Assembly (NCBI GenBank): GCA_963697355.1
Contig: CAVONV010000033.1
Coordinates: forward strand, 1 to 43,053
Reading direction: 5' to 3'
Length of the DNA stretch: 43,053 bases
From: CAVONV01 sp963697355
GTDB taxonomy: Bacteria; Acidobacteriota; Vicinamibacteria; Marinacidobacterales; DATDRI01
The notes beneath the pieces were generated by a model, which was given only the letters and a program-made list of their open reading frames with translations, did not search any database and was not told where the DNA came from. A program made the position numbers and the translations under genes. Positions 16,126-23,787 of the stretch are shown here, piece after piece; the first letter of the stretch is position 1; each line of letters opens with the position of its first letter.

Positions 16126-16605
16126 ATGGATTGCCGTGAGCTCGAGAAACACGTTTGGGCTGTGGCTGAGGCCGGACTACCTCCCGATAAGAAAGGACCC
16201 GTTGAACAACACCTCGCTCGATGCGGCGGTTGTCGAGCTCTTACTGACGAAGTGGTGGCGTTGGTGCAGGAAGCCCGAGAAGTGAACGAGGTTCAAGCGT
16301 CACGTCATTTCTTTTCTCGATTGAAGCAGCGGATCGAAGCTTATGAGGCCGGGCAAGTTACCACGGCGAGACCCCTCCTTCTCCGGCGGCCCCTCTGGAG
16401 ATTCGCATCGGTGGCCGCATGTCTGCTCATTGGGGTAGGGGCTGGAGTTCACCTGGGTGATGCCGTTGCCACCCGCCGATCGACCATCTCGACCGAGATT
16501 GAGTCTGAGGAGTTTCTTTTCCTGGCCGCCCTAGATAGTGTGCCTCATGGTTCTTTGGCTGAAACGCTTCTCAGCCATGACGAGGGGGAGGAGGCGGTGC
16601 GATGA
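16126..16605 (+). CDS. Membrane-anchored zinc-binding anti-sigma factor (zf-HC2/ZAS)
   Basis: 159 residues from ATG 16126 (AAAGGA upstream); a TTG at 16081 in the same frame is a less likely start. The N-terminus has Cys3 and the HxxxCxxC motif His29-Cys33-Cys36 (HLARCGGC) of ZAS-type anti-sigma factors, followed by a helical linker. One membrane helix lies near residues 95-115 (FASVAACLLIGVGAGVHLG), with a short periplasmic tail. Expected role: sequestering the sigma factor encoded just upstream until a periplasmic signal releases it. Its stop overlaps the next start (ATGA at 16602), so it is co-translated with the sensor-like protein. Confidence 0.87.
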   Translation: MDCRELEKHVWAVAEAGLPPDKKGPVEQHLARCGGCRALTDEVVALVQEAREVNEVQASRHFFSRLKQRIEAYEAGQVTTARPLLLRRPLWRFASVAACLLIGVGAGVHLGDAVATRRSTISTEIESEEFLFLAALDSVPHGSLAETLLSHDEGEEAVR

Positions 16606-17141
16606 AAAACATTGTTACCAATGTGAATCTCCTGCTTCTGGTACTCAACCTATCGGCCCTCGGTACGATCATTTACAAAGGGCATTTTGGTTCAGGTGGG
16701 TCCGAGGAAGCGACCTCGCCCATAGAAGAAGCGCTTGGTTTGTCTCCTCAACAGATTCGTACCATCCAAGCGAAACGCCAAACCTTCAATAACGATTGGG
16801 GGCGGATAGATGGTGAAATCCGGGCAGCCCGAGAAGTTTTGTTGACCGCCCTTAAAGAAGATGACATTTCCGATGCAACCTCGGTGTGGCCGCTCGTCGA
16901 CGAGCTCGTCGAGCTCCAGGCGGAGCTGGAGAAGAGTGCAGTCGCCCAGCTCTTTCAGGAGAAGAAACTACTAACTCCCCAACAACAAGAGCAGTATTTC
17001 ACACGGGTCGAAAATCGAATGCGTGAGGGTTGCGGTTGCATGCGGAGGTTCCGAGGCGGCCGACAAAACGACTTCGGACAGGGAGATCCTCCCTCCGGCG
17101 CGGGAAAAGGTCGCGGTGCGGGCCGTCGTAGAAGACAGTGA
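16602..17141 (+). CDS. Periplasmic heavy-metal-sensor-like (CnrX/Spy-type) protein
   Basis: 179 residues. An N-terminal membrane anchor (about 5-25, VNLLLLVLNLSALGTIIY) is followed by a helical periplasmic domain bearing two LTxxQ-like motifs (LSPQQIRTIQ at about 47 and LTPQQQEQYF near 126), the mark of the CpxP/Spy/CnrX group. The C-terminus has a CGC pair and a Gly/Arg-rich tail. It is encoded between an anti-sigma factor and a Spy-like chaperone, and its start overlaps the anti-sigma stop. In known Cnr-type systems such a protein senses metal and acts through the anti-sigma factor; that role is inferred here. No specific metal can be assigned. Confidence 0.75.
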   Translation: MKNIVTNVNLLLLVLNLSALGTIIYKGHFGSGGSEEATSPIEEALGLSPQQIRTIQAKRQTFNNDWGRIDGEIRAAREVLLTALKEDDISDATSVWPLVDELVELQAELEKSAVAQLFQEKKLLTPQQQEQYFTRVENRMREGCGCMRRFRGGRQNDFGQGDPPSGAGKGRGAGRRRRQ

Positions 17142-17169
17142 ACTGCAACGAAATGGCGGAGGTGTCACG

Positions 17170-17796
17170 ATGAGATGGATAGTGGTTGTACTTGCGATAG
17201 TCACAGCGGTCCCTGTTTGGGCGCAACCGGCGGGTAACCCCTGGTGGGGTTTCGGACAAGGAGTGCCGAATCCTTTGGGATTGTCTCCCGATCAGATGAC
17301 GCAGGTCCAGGAAATTGCCAACAAATGGCGGGAAGAACTTCTGCCGCTGTGGGCGGATTTGCAGCGAAAAAATCTGGAGCTCGAACAATTGATGCGGACA
17401 CCCGACCCGAATTCTGACGAGGTGGAAGCCAAAGCCAGGGAGATCGGTAACCTTCATGCCGAAGTGCACAAGAAAACGGTGGAACGACAAAAGGCCGTGC
17501 GCGGTTTGCTAACGAGCCAGCAGAAAGCACTCTACGATCAACAGGGACTCGTTACCGGATGGGGACGCGGTTCGGGTGGACTCGGTTTGGGACGTGGAAA
17601 CGGTGGCCGAGGTGGCGGCTACGGTCGCGGACGCGGCGGATGGGGAGGTCGGTTTGGTGGCGCAGGCGGCATGAACGGCATCGAAGGCGGTCCGGGAGCA
17701 GCCTCTTGGGGTTTCTACGGGCGGGGTCCTTGCGGAATGGGATGGGGATACGGTCGTTCATCGATGGGGAACGGATGGAGACAGAGGCGTTGGTAG
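17170..17796 (+). CDS. Periplasmic Spy/CpxP-like protein with a glycine-rich tail
   Basis: 208 residues from ATG 17170 with GGAGGTG 6 nt upstream. The frame is open from 17023 but the extension overlaps the previous gene. Signal peptide MRWIVVVLAIVTAVPVWA then QPAG. The helical core has LGLSPDQMTQVQEIANKWRE and LLTSQQKALY, matching the LTxxQ motifs of Spy/CpxP folding chaperones. From about residue 130 the protein becomes extremely Gly/Arg/Trp-rich (repeated GRG, GGYGRG, GGWGG) to the end, a low-complexity tail of unknown use, perhaps membrane or metal interaction. Probably part of the sigma regulon that protects envelope proteins. Confidence 0.77.
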   Translation: MRWIVVVLAIVTAVPVWAQPAGNPWWGFGQGVPNPLGLSPDQMTQVQEIANKWREELLPLWADLQRKNLELEQLMRTPDPNSDEVEAKAREIGNLHAEVHKKTVERQKAVRGLLTSQQKALYDQQGLVTGWGRGSGGLGLGRGNGGRGGGYGRGRGGWGGRFGGAGGMNGIEGGPGAASWGFYGRGPCGMGWGYGRSSMGNGWRQRRW

Positions 17797-17932
17797 TTGA
17801 CTGACGCCCCCCGGTAGGAAGTAAAGTTCTCCCGGTATGTTTATCTGTACATCAAGCACGACGATGAGGGTATCGCCCCGGAGACGGTTCACCGCTTGCA
17901 GTCGGAGACTTGCCAATAGAAAGGGAGAGATG

Positions 17933-18289
17933 ATGATGCGTTGGATACTTGTTTCGATGTTGATGATTTTCGTTCTGGTCGCCTGTGGCTCAGGTGACGC
18001 TCCGTCCTCGAACGAATCCGAGAAGGTCGCCGCCACCACAGAAGAGCCGTCCGAGCCCAAGTATTTCCAGGGTGCGGGCGTCATCGAATCCATCGACTTC
18101 GAGCGCTCGACGGTCACCATCGCCCATGAAGACATCCCAGGATTCATGAACGCGATGACTATGGCCTTCGAGCTCCTGGATCCGACCCACTTAGAGACAG
18201 TGGAAGTCGGGCAACAGGTCTATTTCGTGGTGGTGGTCAAAGAGGACGGCTCGTATTTCATCGAGCGCTTCGGCGAGATACCCCGGTAA
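17933..18289 (+). CDS. CusF-like copper-binding lipoprotein
   Basis: 118 residues. Three in-frame ATGs (17930, 17933, 17936) follow AGGGAGAG; 17933 or 17936 gives the best spacing. A lipoprotein signal ends at LVACGSG, followed by an acidic, Ser-rich linker. The small OB-fold domain (about 45-118) carries AHEDIPGF and AMTMAF: the His and MxM that bind Cu(I)/Ag(I) in CusF are present, while the tryptophan that stacks on copper in E. coli CusF is not seen. Likely a periplasmic copper chaperone or sink. It is last in the sigma-factor cluster, which points to copper as one possible inducer. Confidence 0.8.
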   Translation: MMRWILVSMLMIFVLVACGSGDAPSSNESEKVAATTEEPSEPKYFQGAGVIESIDFERSTVTIAHEDIPGFMNAMTMAFELLDPTHLETVEVGQQVYFVVVVKEDGSYFIERFGEIPR

Positions 18290-18330
18290 TCTTCAATGGT
18301 TCGTCGTCCGGTCAAAGGCGAGGGAAGACT

Positions 18331-19293
18331 GTGAAGCTCGATCTACATAAGGCAGGTTTGGAAGCGGAAGGACGAATTAGAGAGCACATTCGAGAAACGC
18401 CTGCAGAGCCCTCCGCCTATCTCAGTCAAAGGGGACACTCTCAGGTCCATCTCAAACTGGAGAATTGGCAAATTACCGGCTCCTTCAAGCTGAGGGGAGC
18501 TATGAACAAGTTTCTGTCTCTCAGTGAGGAGGATAAGAAGGGCCGACTCATTACGGCCTCCTCGGGAAACCATGGTAACGCCTTCGCCTACGTTTTGAAG
18601 CGCTTTGGCGCCAATGGGACCATTTACCTGCCTCAGAATGCCTCCTCGGCCAAGGTGGAGGCATTGGACTCCTATGGAGTGGATGTCGAGCTCTACGGCG
18701 ATGATTGTATTCGAGCCGAGATGTTTGCCAAGGAGACGGCCCGGGAGCGTGGCCTGTTTTACGTCTCACCCTACAACGACCCCGAAATCATCGCTGGGCA
18801 GGCAACAGTGGGTGTCGAGCTGACTCGCCAGCTGGCGCACATCGATGTCGTGTTGGTACCCGTTGGCGGTGGCGGATTGATATCTGGGATCGCGGGCTTT
18901 TTGAAGTCCGTCGACCCTACGGTTCAGATCGTTGGATGCCAGCCGGAAAAATCGCGAGTGATGTTCGAATCGATTCAAGCCGGCGAGCTGTTGGACATCG
19001 AATCGGAGCCCACACTCTCGGATGGAACGGCGGGGGGCATCGAGGCGGGGTCCCTGACATTCGATATCTGTCGAGCCCTGGTGGATGATTTCATCCTCGT
19101 CAGCGAGAACGAAATCCAAGAGGCGATGAAGCTTCTAATCGAGAAACACTATATGTTGGTCGAGGGGGCCGGTGCGTTGTCCGTGGCCTCTTTCCTCAAG
19201 GAGATCGAACGTTTCGAAGGTAAGAATGTCGTGCTCGTGCTGAGTGGTTCGAAGATCAGTCTGGCGAGCTTGCGGCAAGTCCTTTGCGCTTAG
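18331..19293 (+). CDS. Threonine/serine dehydratase (PLP fold type II)
   Basis: 320 residues from GTG 18331. Lys53 in SFKLRGAMNK is the PLP Schiff-base lysine, SSGNHGNA (about 77-84) binds the cofactor phosphate region, VPVGGGGLISG is the glycine-rich phosphate loop, and SGSKIS near the end contacts the pyridine nitrogen. There is no C-terminal ACT regulatory domain, so it resembles catabolic TdcB-type or EutB-like dehydratases rather than biosynthetic IlvA. Expected reaction: L-threonine to 2-oxobutanoate plus ammonia, or serine to pyruvate. It converges on the SpoIIE phosphatase gene with only a 27-bp gap. Confidence 0.9.
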   Translation: MKLDLHKAGLEAEGRIREHIRETPAEPSAYLSQRGHSQVHLKLENWQITGSFKLRGAMNKFLSLSEEDKKGRLITASSGNHGNAFAYVLKRFGANGTIYLPQNASSAKVEALDSYGVDVELYGDDCIRAEMFAKETARERGLFYVSPYNDPEIIAGQATVGVELTRQLAHIDVVLVPVGGGGLISGIAGFLKSVDPTVQIVGCQPEKSRVMFESIQAGELLDIESEPTLSDGTAGGIEAGSLTFDICRALVDDFILVSENEIQEAMKLLIEKHYMLVEGAGALSVASFLKEIERFEGKNVVLVLSGSKISLASLRQVLCA

Positions 19294-19320
19294 GGTCCAG
19301 CCCAAAAAAGTTGTTGTTTC

Positions 19321-21150
19321 TTAGACGGCTTTTAGAACAATGACGGTCATGTCGTCATGTTGCTTGCATCCTCGTGAAAACTCCTGAACAGTGGAGATGA
19401 TGCGCTCGACGATCTCACTCGCCGGTAGATGGCGCGTTTTCACGAGAAGCTTCTCCAGCCGCTCCTCGTCGAAGGGCTCTTCGTCTTGGTTGAATGCATC
19501 AACGATGCCGTCGGTATAGAAACAAATCAAATCCCCGGGGCTCATCTTTACAGGTTCTTCCTCAAAGACAACGCCATCGAACATTCCGAGGATAGTGCCG
19601 CCGGCCTCCAAGTAGGAACTGTCTCCGTTGTCTCGCACCAATACCGGCGGGAAATGCCCAGCGCTGCTATAGGAGAACGATCTTTGCGCTGGATCTAGGA
19701 CGCCATAGCAGGCGGTGATGTAGACGTTCCGCTTGATATCCCGGTAGAGTCTGCGGTTCGCGTCATGGAGCACTGCGGCGGGCTCGGCTTGGTTTCGCGC
19801 CGCTGAACGAACGGCGCCCCTAGAGGCGGCCATGATCATGGCTGCAGCGACGCCTTTGCCGGACACGTCAGCGATGACGATCCCCATGCGACCATTGGGA
19901 AGGCGAATGTAGTCATAGAAATCCCCCCCGAGATTCTCAGCTGGAAGATAAGCACTTCCGAAATCGAAGCCGGGCACGACCGGGGCCTCGTCGGGGAGCA
20001 TGCTGCGTTGGACCTCCCTAGCGAGCTCGGTGTCGCTTTCCAGCTTTTTCTCACGAGTCAGAATTTCCTCGTAGAGTTGGGCATTCTCGATAGCGATGGC
20101 GATTTGGTTTGCCAACGTGTTCAAGACTCTTTCGTGCTCATCATCAAGACAGCAGCTTTGATGGCCCTCCAAGCTCATTAAACCCACCGGTCGGTCTTTG
20201 GCAAGAAGCGGGATATTGATTTGAGAGCCCAGTCTCCGGCCGTCAAGGGTCTCTTTGGGTAGGTAGCTGGGCTGGACCGAAGTGTCTTCCGTTACGATTG
20301 AGCGTCGCTCATTGATAGCTTTCCAGTAGAGCCCCGTCCCTTTTTCGATCCGGCTGTAGAGGCGGATTGACTCGGCCGACCACCCTCTCGTGTTTCTGAG
20401 AATGAGATCGCCGGACTGGGGGTCGAGAAGGAAGATTGCGAAGAGGTCATAGTCGATGACCTTGGTGAGCCCGTCTGCGATCTTGTCGAGGAGCAGGTGA
20501 AGATCGAGGGTCGAGCTCGTCTCACGCGAAACTTCGAACAGCAGCTCCCTAGTGGCGGCGTCCCGGACCGAGGCGCGGTAAAGACGCGCATTGTCCAATC
20601 CGATGGCGAGAAAGCCGGCTAACGCAGAAAGCAACTGTTCCTGGTCTTCGGTGAACTCGGCTAGGCGAGTGCTCTCGACCGTCACGACTCCCACTACTCG
20701 ATCGTTATGGATGAGGGGAATGGCCAAAGCCGAACGGATACGATCTCCGCTCTCGGTCTCTGCAAAGAGGAAGTCGGGTTCCATCGATACATCGAGAGAT
20801 ATGACGGACGATCGCGTGCGGACGGCCCGACCTACGAGGCCCCGAGTCGTAGGAAAAGGGTCCAAGCGTCGTCGGGCTTCTTCGGAGTAGCCGATACCAA
20901 ACTCCCACGAGAGCTCCTTCTTGTCCGGATCGTGGAGGAAAATGGCGAAATGATTGTAGGGAATGACTTGCTTCACAAGGGTGGCGACGTGTTCCAAGAG
21001 CTGGTCGATGTCGAGAATGGAGTTGATGTCTTTGGCGATCGACAGCAAGAGCTCATAACGCTCCACTTGAGAGCGAGTCGGTGCGTCACGCTTCTCAGAG
21101 GTTTCCTTCTTTCGAGACTTGTTGGGTATGGTTTGCATCACTTGGTTCAT
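19321..21150 (-). CDS. GAF-GAF-SpoIIE (RsbU-type) serine phosphatase
   Basis: 609 residues. GAF domain 1 is at about 30-190 (LEHVATLVKQVIPYNHFAIFL), GAF domain 2 at about 205-365 (LLLDKIADGLTKVIDYDLFAIFLL), a short coiled-coil at about 365-390, and a PP2C/SpoIIE domain at about 395-609 with LGGDFYDYIRL and IADVSGKGVAAA (metal-binding Asp residues), FSYSSAGHFPP and ICFYTDGIVDA. Soluble, no membrane segment. Family role: dephosphorylating an anti-anti-sigma (STAS) protein in partner-switching control; no such partner or HPK-type kinase is encoded nearby. It starts 3 nt after the FAA hydrolase stop, so it is probably co-transcribed with metabolic genes, an unusual arrangement. Confidence 0.92.
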   Translation of the reverse strand: MNQVMQTIPNKSRKKETSEKRDAPTRSQVERYELLLSIAKDINSILDIDQLLEHVATLVKQVIPYNHFAIFLHDPDKKELSWEFGIGYSEEARRRLDPFPTTRGLVGRAVRTRSSVISLDVSMEPDFLFAETESGDRIRSALAIPLIHNDRVVGVVTVESTRLAEFTEDQEQLLSALAGFLAIGLDNARLYRASVRDAATRELLFEVSRETSSTLDLHLLLDKIADGLTKVIDYDLFAIFLLDPQSGDLILRNTRGWSAESIRLYSRIEKGTGLYWKAINERRSIVTEDTSVQPSYLPKETLDGRRLGSQINIPLLAKDRPVGLMSLEGHQSCCLDDEHERVLNTLANQIAIAIENAQLYEEILTREKKLESDTELAREVQRSMLPDEAPVVPGFDFGSAYLPAENLGGDFYDYIRLPNGRMGIVIADVSGKGVAAAMIMAASRGAVRSAARNQAEPAAVLHDANRRLYRDIKRNVYITACYGVLDPAQRSFSYSSAGHFPPVLVRDNGDSSYLEAGGTILGMFDGVVFEEEPVKMSPGDLICFYTDGIVDAFNQDEEPFDEERLEKLLVKTRHLPASEIVERIISTVQEFSRGCKQHDDMTVIVLKAV

Positions 21151-21153
21151 ATT

Positions 21154-21810
21154 TTACTTCACTTGCCAGCGAACGCGTCCAACCCGTTCGATCTCAGCTA
21201 CGAGCTCATCTCCAGGGGCGAGCGGGCCGACACCGGAAGGTGTTCCAGTGAACAACAAATCGCCCGGTTCAAGGGTGAAAATTCCCGACACGTATGAAAG
21301 GAGGTCCGGGACCTTGAAGAGCATCTCGGAAGTCCTTCCCGATTGCCGCACCTTTCCGTTGACACTGAGCTCGATGGCAAGGTTGCCCGGGTCTCCCACC
21401 TCAGCGGCGGGAGTCGTTTCGGAAACGGGTGCGGAGCCGTCGAATCCCTTGGCTATCGCCCATGGCCCCCCCTTCTTCTTGGCTTCTTGTTGCACGTCCC
21501 GCGCTGTGAGATCGAGACCCACGGCATAGCCCGCGACGTAGTCCAGAGCCCTTCCCACATCGATCCGACGCATCTCCCTTCCAACGACGACCACCAATTC
21601 CACCTCGTGATGAACGTGAGTGGAGAAATCAGGGAGCGTTATGGTCTCTCCTGGGGTCAACAACGCGGTCGATGGTTTGAAGAAAATGACAGGCTTTTCG
21701 GGCCGGGTCCCCTTCATCTCTTCGATGTGCTTGGCATAATTCTGACCCACACAGACCATCTTCCCGACCGTCAGCTCGTGCGTGTCCCCTTTGATTTTGA
21801 TCTTTCGCAT
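21154..21810 (-). CDS. Fumarylacetoacetate hydrolase (FAH) family protein
   Basis: 218 residues from ATG 21810 (AAAGGA about 9 nt upstream); an in-frame start at 21837 is less likely. Fold markers: VCVGQNYAKHIEEM, PVIFFKPSTAL, HHEVELVVVVG (metal-binding Glu pair), GLDLTARDVQ and FTGTPSGVGPL. Members hydrolyse C-C bonds of acylpyruvates or decarboxylate/isomerise products of aromatic degradation; the exact substrate is not determinable, and acylpyruvase or oxaloacetate decarboxylase activity is possible. It lies 60 bp after an aldehyde dehydrogenase gene and 3 bp before a regulatory phosphatase. Confidence 0.9.
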   Translation of the reverse strand: MRKIKIKGDTHELTVGKMVCVGQNYAKHIEEMKGTRPEKPVIFFKPSTALLTPGETITLPDFSTHVHHEVELVVVVGREMRRIDVGRALDYVAGYAVGLDLTARDVQQEAKKKGGPWAIAKGFDGSAPVSETTPAAEVGDPGNLAIELSVNGKVRQSGRTSEMLFKVPDLLSYVSGIFTLEPGDLLFTGTPSGVGPLAPGDELVAEIERVGRVRWQVK

Positions 21811-21870
21811 ATTTAGATGTCCTTTGAGTCCAACCATTCTGCCACAAACATTCTCTCCGTGCGATAAAAG

Positions 21871-23295
21871 CTATAAATACTTGATAGTAAAACGGATGAG
21901 CCATCGCACGAGCCGAGTGTAGGGTGGGTAGAGCCACCGGGCCATGGTGTGTTTGGGTTGTCTGAGGATGGAGCGTCGGTGCGAAAATGCATCGAAACCC
22001 GCTCTCCCGTGTGCCTTGCCAAGACCACTCGTTCCCATTCCGCCGAAGGGCAAACCAACGTGGCCGAAGTGAACCACCACGTCATTGATCACGGCGTCGC
22101 CTGAACGGGTATCGCTCAGGATGGTCTCGATGGTCGCGTCGCTCCTGCTGAAGACGTAAAGAGCCAGCGGCGGGGGATGCATGTTGACGAATGCGATAGC
22201 CTCACTGAGGTCTTCGTAGCTCAGGACGGGAAGCACCGGACCAAAGATCTCTTCCTGCATGAGCGAGCAGTTGCGGGGCGGGTGACTCACAATGGTGGGA
22301 GAAATGAAACGCTCCTCTTCGAGAAACGTTCCGCCTTCCTCGATTCTTGCCCCTTCTACGACCGCTGAGTCGACCAGGTGTTTGATCCGTCGAAAATGAT
22401 GGAGGTTGATGATCCTGCTGTAGTCGGGATTGTCGACGAGACGGTCTAGAGCACCGTACCTCTTTCTCAGAGATGCCTTTAGCAACTCGATGAAGAAATG
22501 CTCCTTTTCCTTCGGTACCAAAATGTAGTCGGGTGCGACACAGCTTTGTCCGGCGTTGATGGTCTTACCCCATGCGATTTTGGTGGCGGCTTCTTTTAGA
22601 TCGGCACCCGCATCGATAATGACGGGAGATTTGCCGCCGAGCTCGAGACTCACCGAAGTGAGATGTCGAGCCGCCGCCGCCATCACCTTTCGACCTGTGA
22701 TGGGACTACCAGTAAAGAAGATATGATCGAAAGGCAGCTCGACCAGCAACTGCGCCACCTGATGATCCCCTTCTACGACCGCCACCTCCTTCTCGTCGAA
22801 GAGGCCCGAGACGAGCTGCTTTATGAACCGAGACGTTTGAGGAGAAAACTCTGACGGCTTGACGATGACCGAGTTGCCCGCTGCGATGGCCGAGACCAGC
22901 GGACCCATTGCTAGATTGAAAGGGTAGTTCCATGGGGAAACAATGAGCACCACACCTTTTGCCACACGACGGATCTCACTGCGAGAGCCCGCAAATACAA
23001 TGGGTGCTCCAACGGTCTCCGGCTCCGTCCATTCCCTCAAGTGCCTGAGAACGAGTTTGATCTCCGCCGTGATGGGGTATAGCTCAGTGATTAACGTTTC
23101 GGGGCCTTGCTTGCCCAAGTCCTCGTAGACCGCCTGTTTCAATTCATCGAGGTGAGACTCGATGGCTTCGAGCAGTCGAAGAAGCTCTCTCAAACGCTCG
23201 TCAATGGAAGACGAATTGACACTTCGGCGGTTTGCCTTCTGGCGTTCGAAAATACCCAGAACCCGTTTTCTGATGATATCTGGTGACTCATTCAC
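21871..23295 (-). CDS. NAD(P)-dependent aldehyde dehydrogenase, class 3 / fatty aldehyde type
   Basis: 474 residues. Catalytic motifs: SPWNYPFNLAMGPL (conserved Asn), FTGSPITGRKVM, LELGGKSP (general-base Glu) and NAGQSCVAPDY (nucleophile Cys). The EEIFGPVLPVL motif is present. The length and the hydrophobic, basic C-terminal tail (YTRLVRWLIRFTIKYL) resemble membrane-associated fatty aldehyde dehydrogenases (ALDH3 group). Expected reaction: oxidation of medium or long-chain aldehydes to acids. First gene of a minus-strand operon with an FAH-family hydrolase and a SpoIIE phosphatase. Confidence 0.92.
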   Translation of the reverse strand: MNESPDIIRKRVLGIFERQKANRRSVNSSSIDERLRELLRLLEAIESHLDELKQAVYEDLGKQGPETLITELYPITAEIKLVLRHLREWTEPETVGAPIVFAGSRSEIRRVAKGVVLIVSPWNYPFNLAMGPLVSAIAAGNSVIVKPSEFSPQTSRFIKQLVSGLFDEKEVAVVEGDHQVAQLLVELPFDHIFFTGSPITGRKVMAAAARHLTSVSLELGGKSPVIIDAGADLKEAATKIAWGKTINAGQSCVAPDYILVPKEKEHFFIELLKASLRKRYGALDRLVDNPDYSRIINLHHFRRIKHLVDSAVVEGARIEEGGTFLEEERFISPTIVSHPPRNCSLMQEEIFGPVLPVLSYEDLSEAIAFVNMHPPPLALYVFSRSDATIETILSDTRSGDAVINDVVVHFGHVGLPFGGMGTSGLGKAHGRAGFDAFSHRRSILRQPKHTMARWLYPPYTRLVRWLIRFTIKYL

Positions 23296-23330
23296 GGTTC
23301 AAAAGCTAATGTCTGAAGACCTGGAAGTCA

Positions 23331-23426
23331 AAAGTAGAAAGGAGAAAGTAGAAAGTAGAAAGTAGGAAGAAAGTACCCACAGGGTCGGTTCTGCCCCTCC
23401 TTTCTCCTTTATTCTTTCTCCTTCAT
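23331..23426. repeat. Heptamer array R4 (GTAGAAA) with complementary C/T-rich arm
   Basis: 23331-23375 is built from GTAGAAA-type heptamers (GTAGAAA, GGAGAAA, GTAGAAA twice, GTAGGAA). After about 20 nt, a C/T-rich arm (23396-23426, TTTCTCCTTTATTCTTTCTCC) is partly complementary. The same two-arm layout, with an exact 25-nt tract in the left arm, recurs at 41723-41801. Located between divergent genes. Confidence 0.7.
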
Positions 23427-23454
23427 CACTGGTGTCAACAGGAAGGATAAAGTA

Positions 23455-23672
23455 GTGACCAGTCACCAGTAACGAAAGAACACAGAGAACCAAAGACTGA
23501 TAATGTGTGAAAGTCAGTATTTGATCGGACAAGCACCGTCCTCGAGAAGACTGTTATTCGACCACTATGTAAACTGGATTTGCGCCCTTAACTGTTCTTG
23601 TCACTGGTCACTGTTCACTGGTCACTGTTCACTGGTAACTGGTAACTGGTCACTGTTTCACTGGCCTCTCCT
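23455..23672. repeat. Heptamer array R6 (TCACTGG/TCACTGT)
   Basis: The right block (about 23600-23668) reads TCACTGG, TCACTGT, TCACTGG, TCACTGT, TCACTGG, TAACTGG twice, TCACTGT, then TTCACTGG. A short inverted block (GTGACCAGTCACCAGTAAC, from about 23456) lies about 120 nt upstream and could pair with it. Such heptamer arrays resemble in form the STRR repeats of cyanobacteria. The whole 23296-23787 gap contains only arrays R4 and R6 plus a promoter. Confidence 0.75.
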
Positions 23673-23706
23673 TTCTTCCTCCTTTCTCCTCTCACGAACC
23701 AACGAC

Positions 23707-23734
23707 TTGACAACCGGGCGAGAGCGGCAATAGT
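23707..23734 (+). promoter_or_regulatory. Candidate sigma-70 promoter of the S9 peptidase gene
   Basis: Consensus -35 TTGACA (23707-23712), 16-nt spacer, AATAGT (23729-23734) as a four-of-six -10. The start site would be about 45 nt upstream of the peptidase ATG. Confidence 0.5.
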
Positions 23735-23787
23735 GTCCTGGCAAAGTCTGATTGCAGCATCACCAGCCTGCGTGGAGGAAGAAAAAC

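Noticed and set aside
23331..23672. Possible CRISPR array
   Set aside because: The repeats are contiguous 7-nt units without unique spacers, and no cas genes are present.
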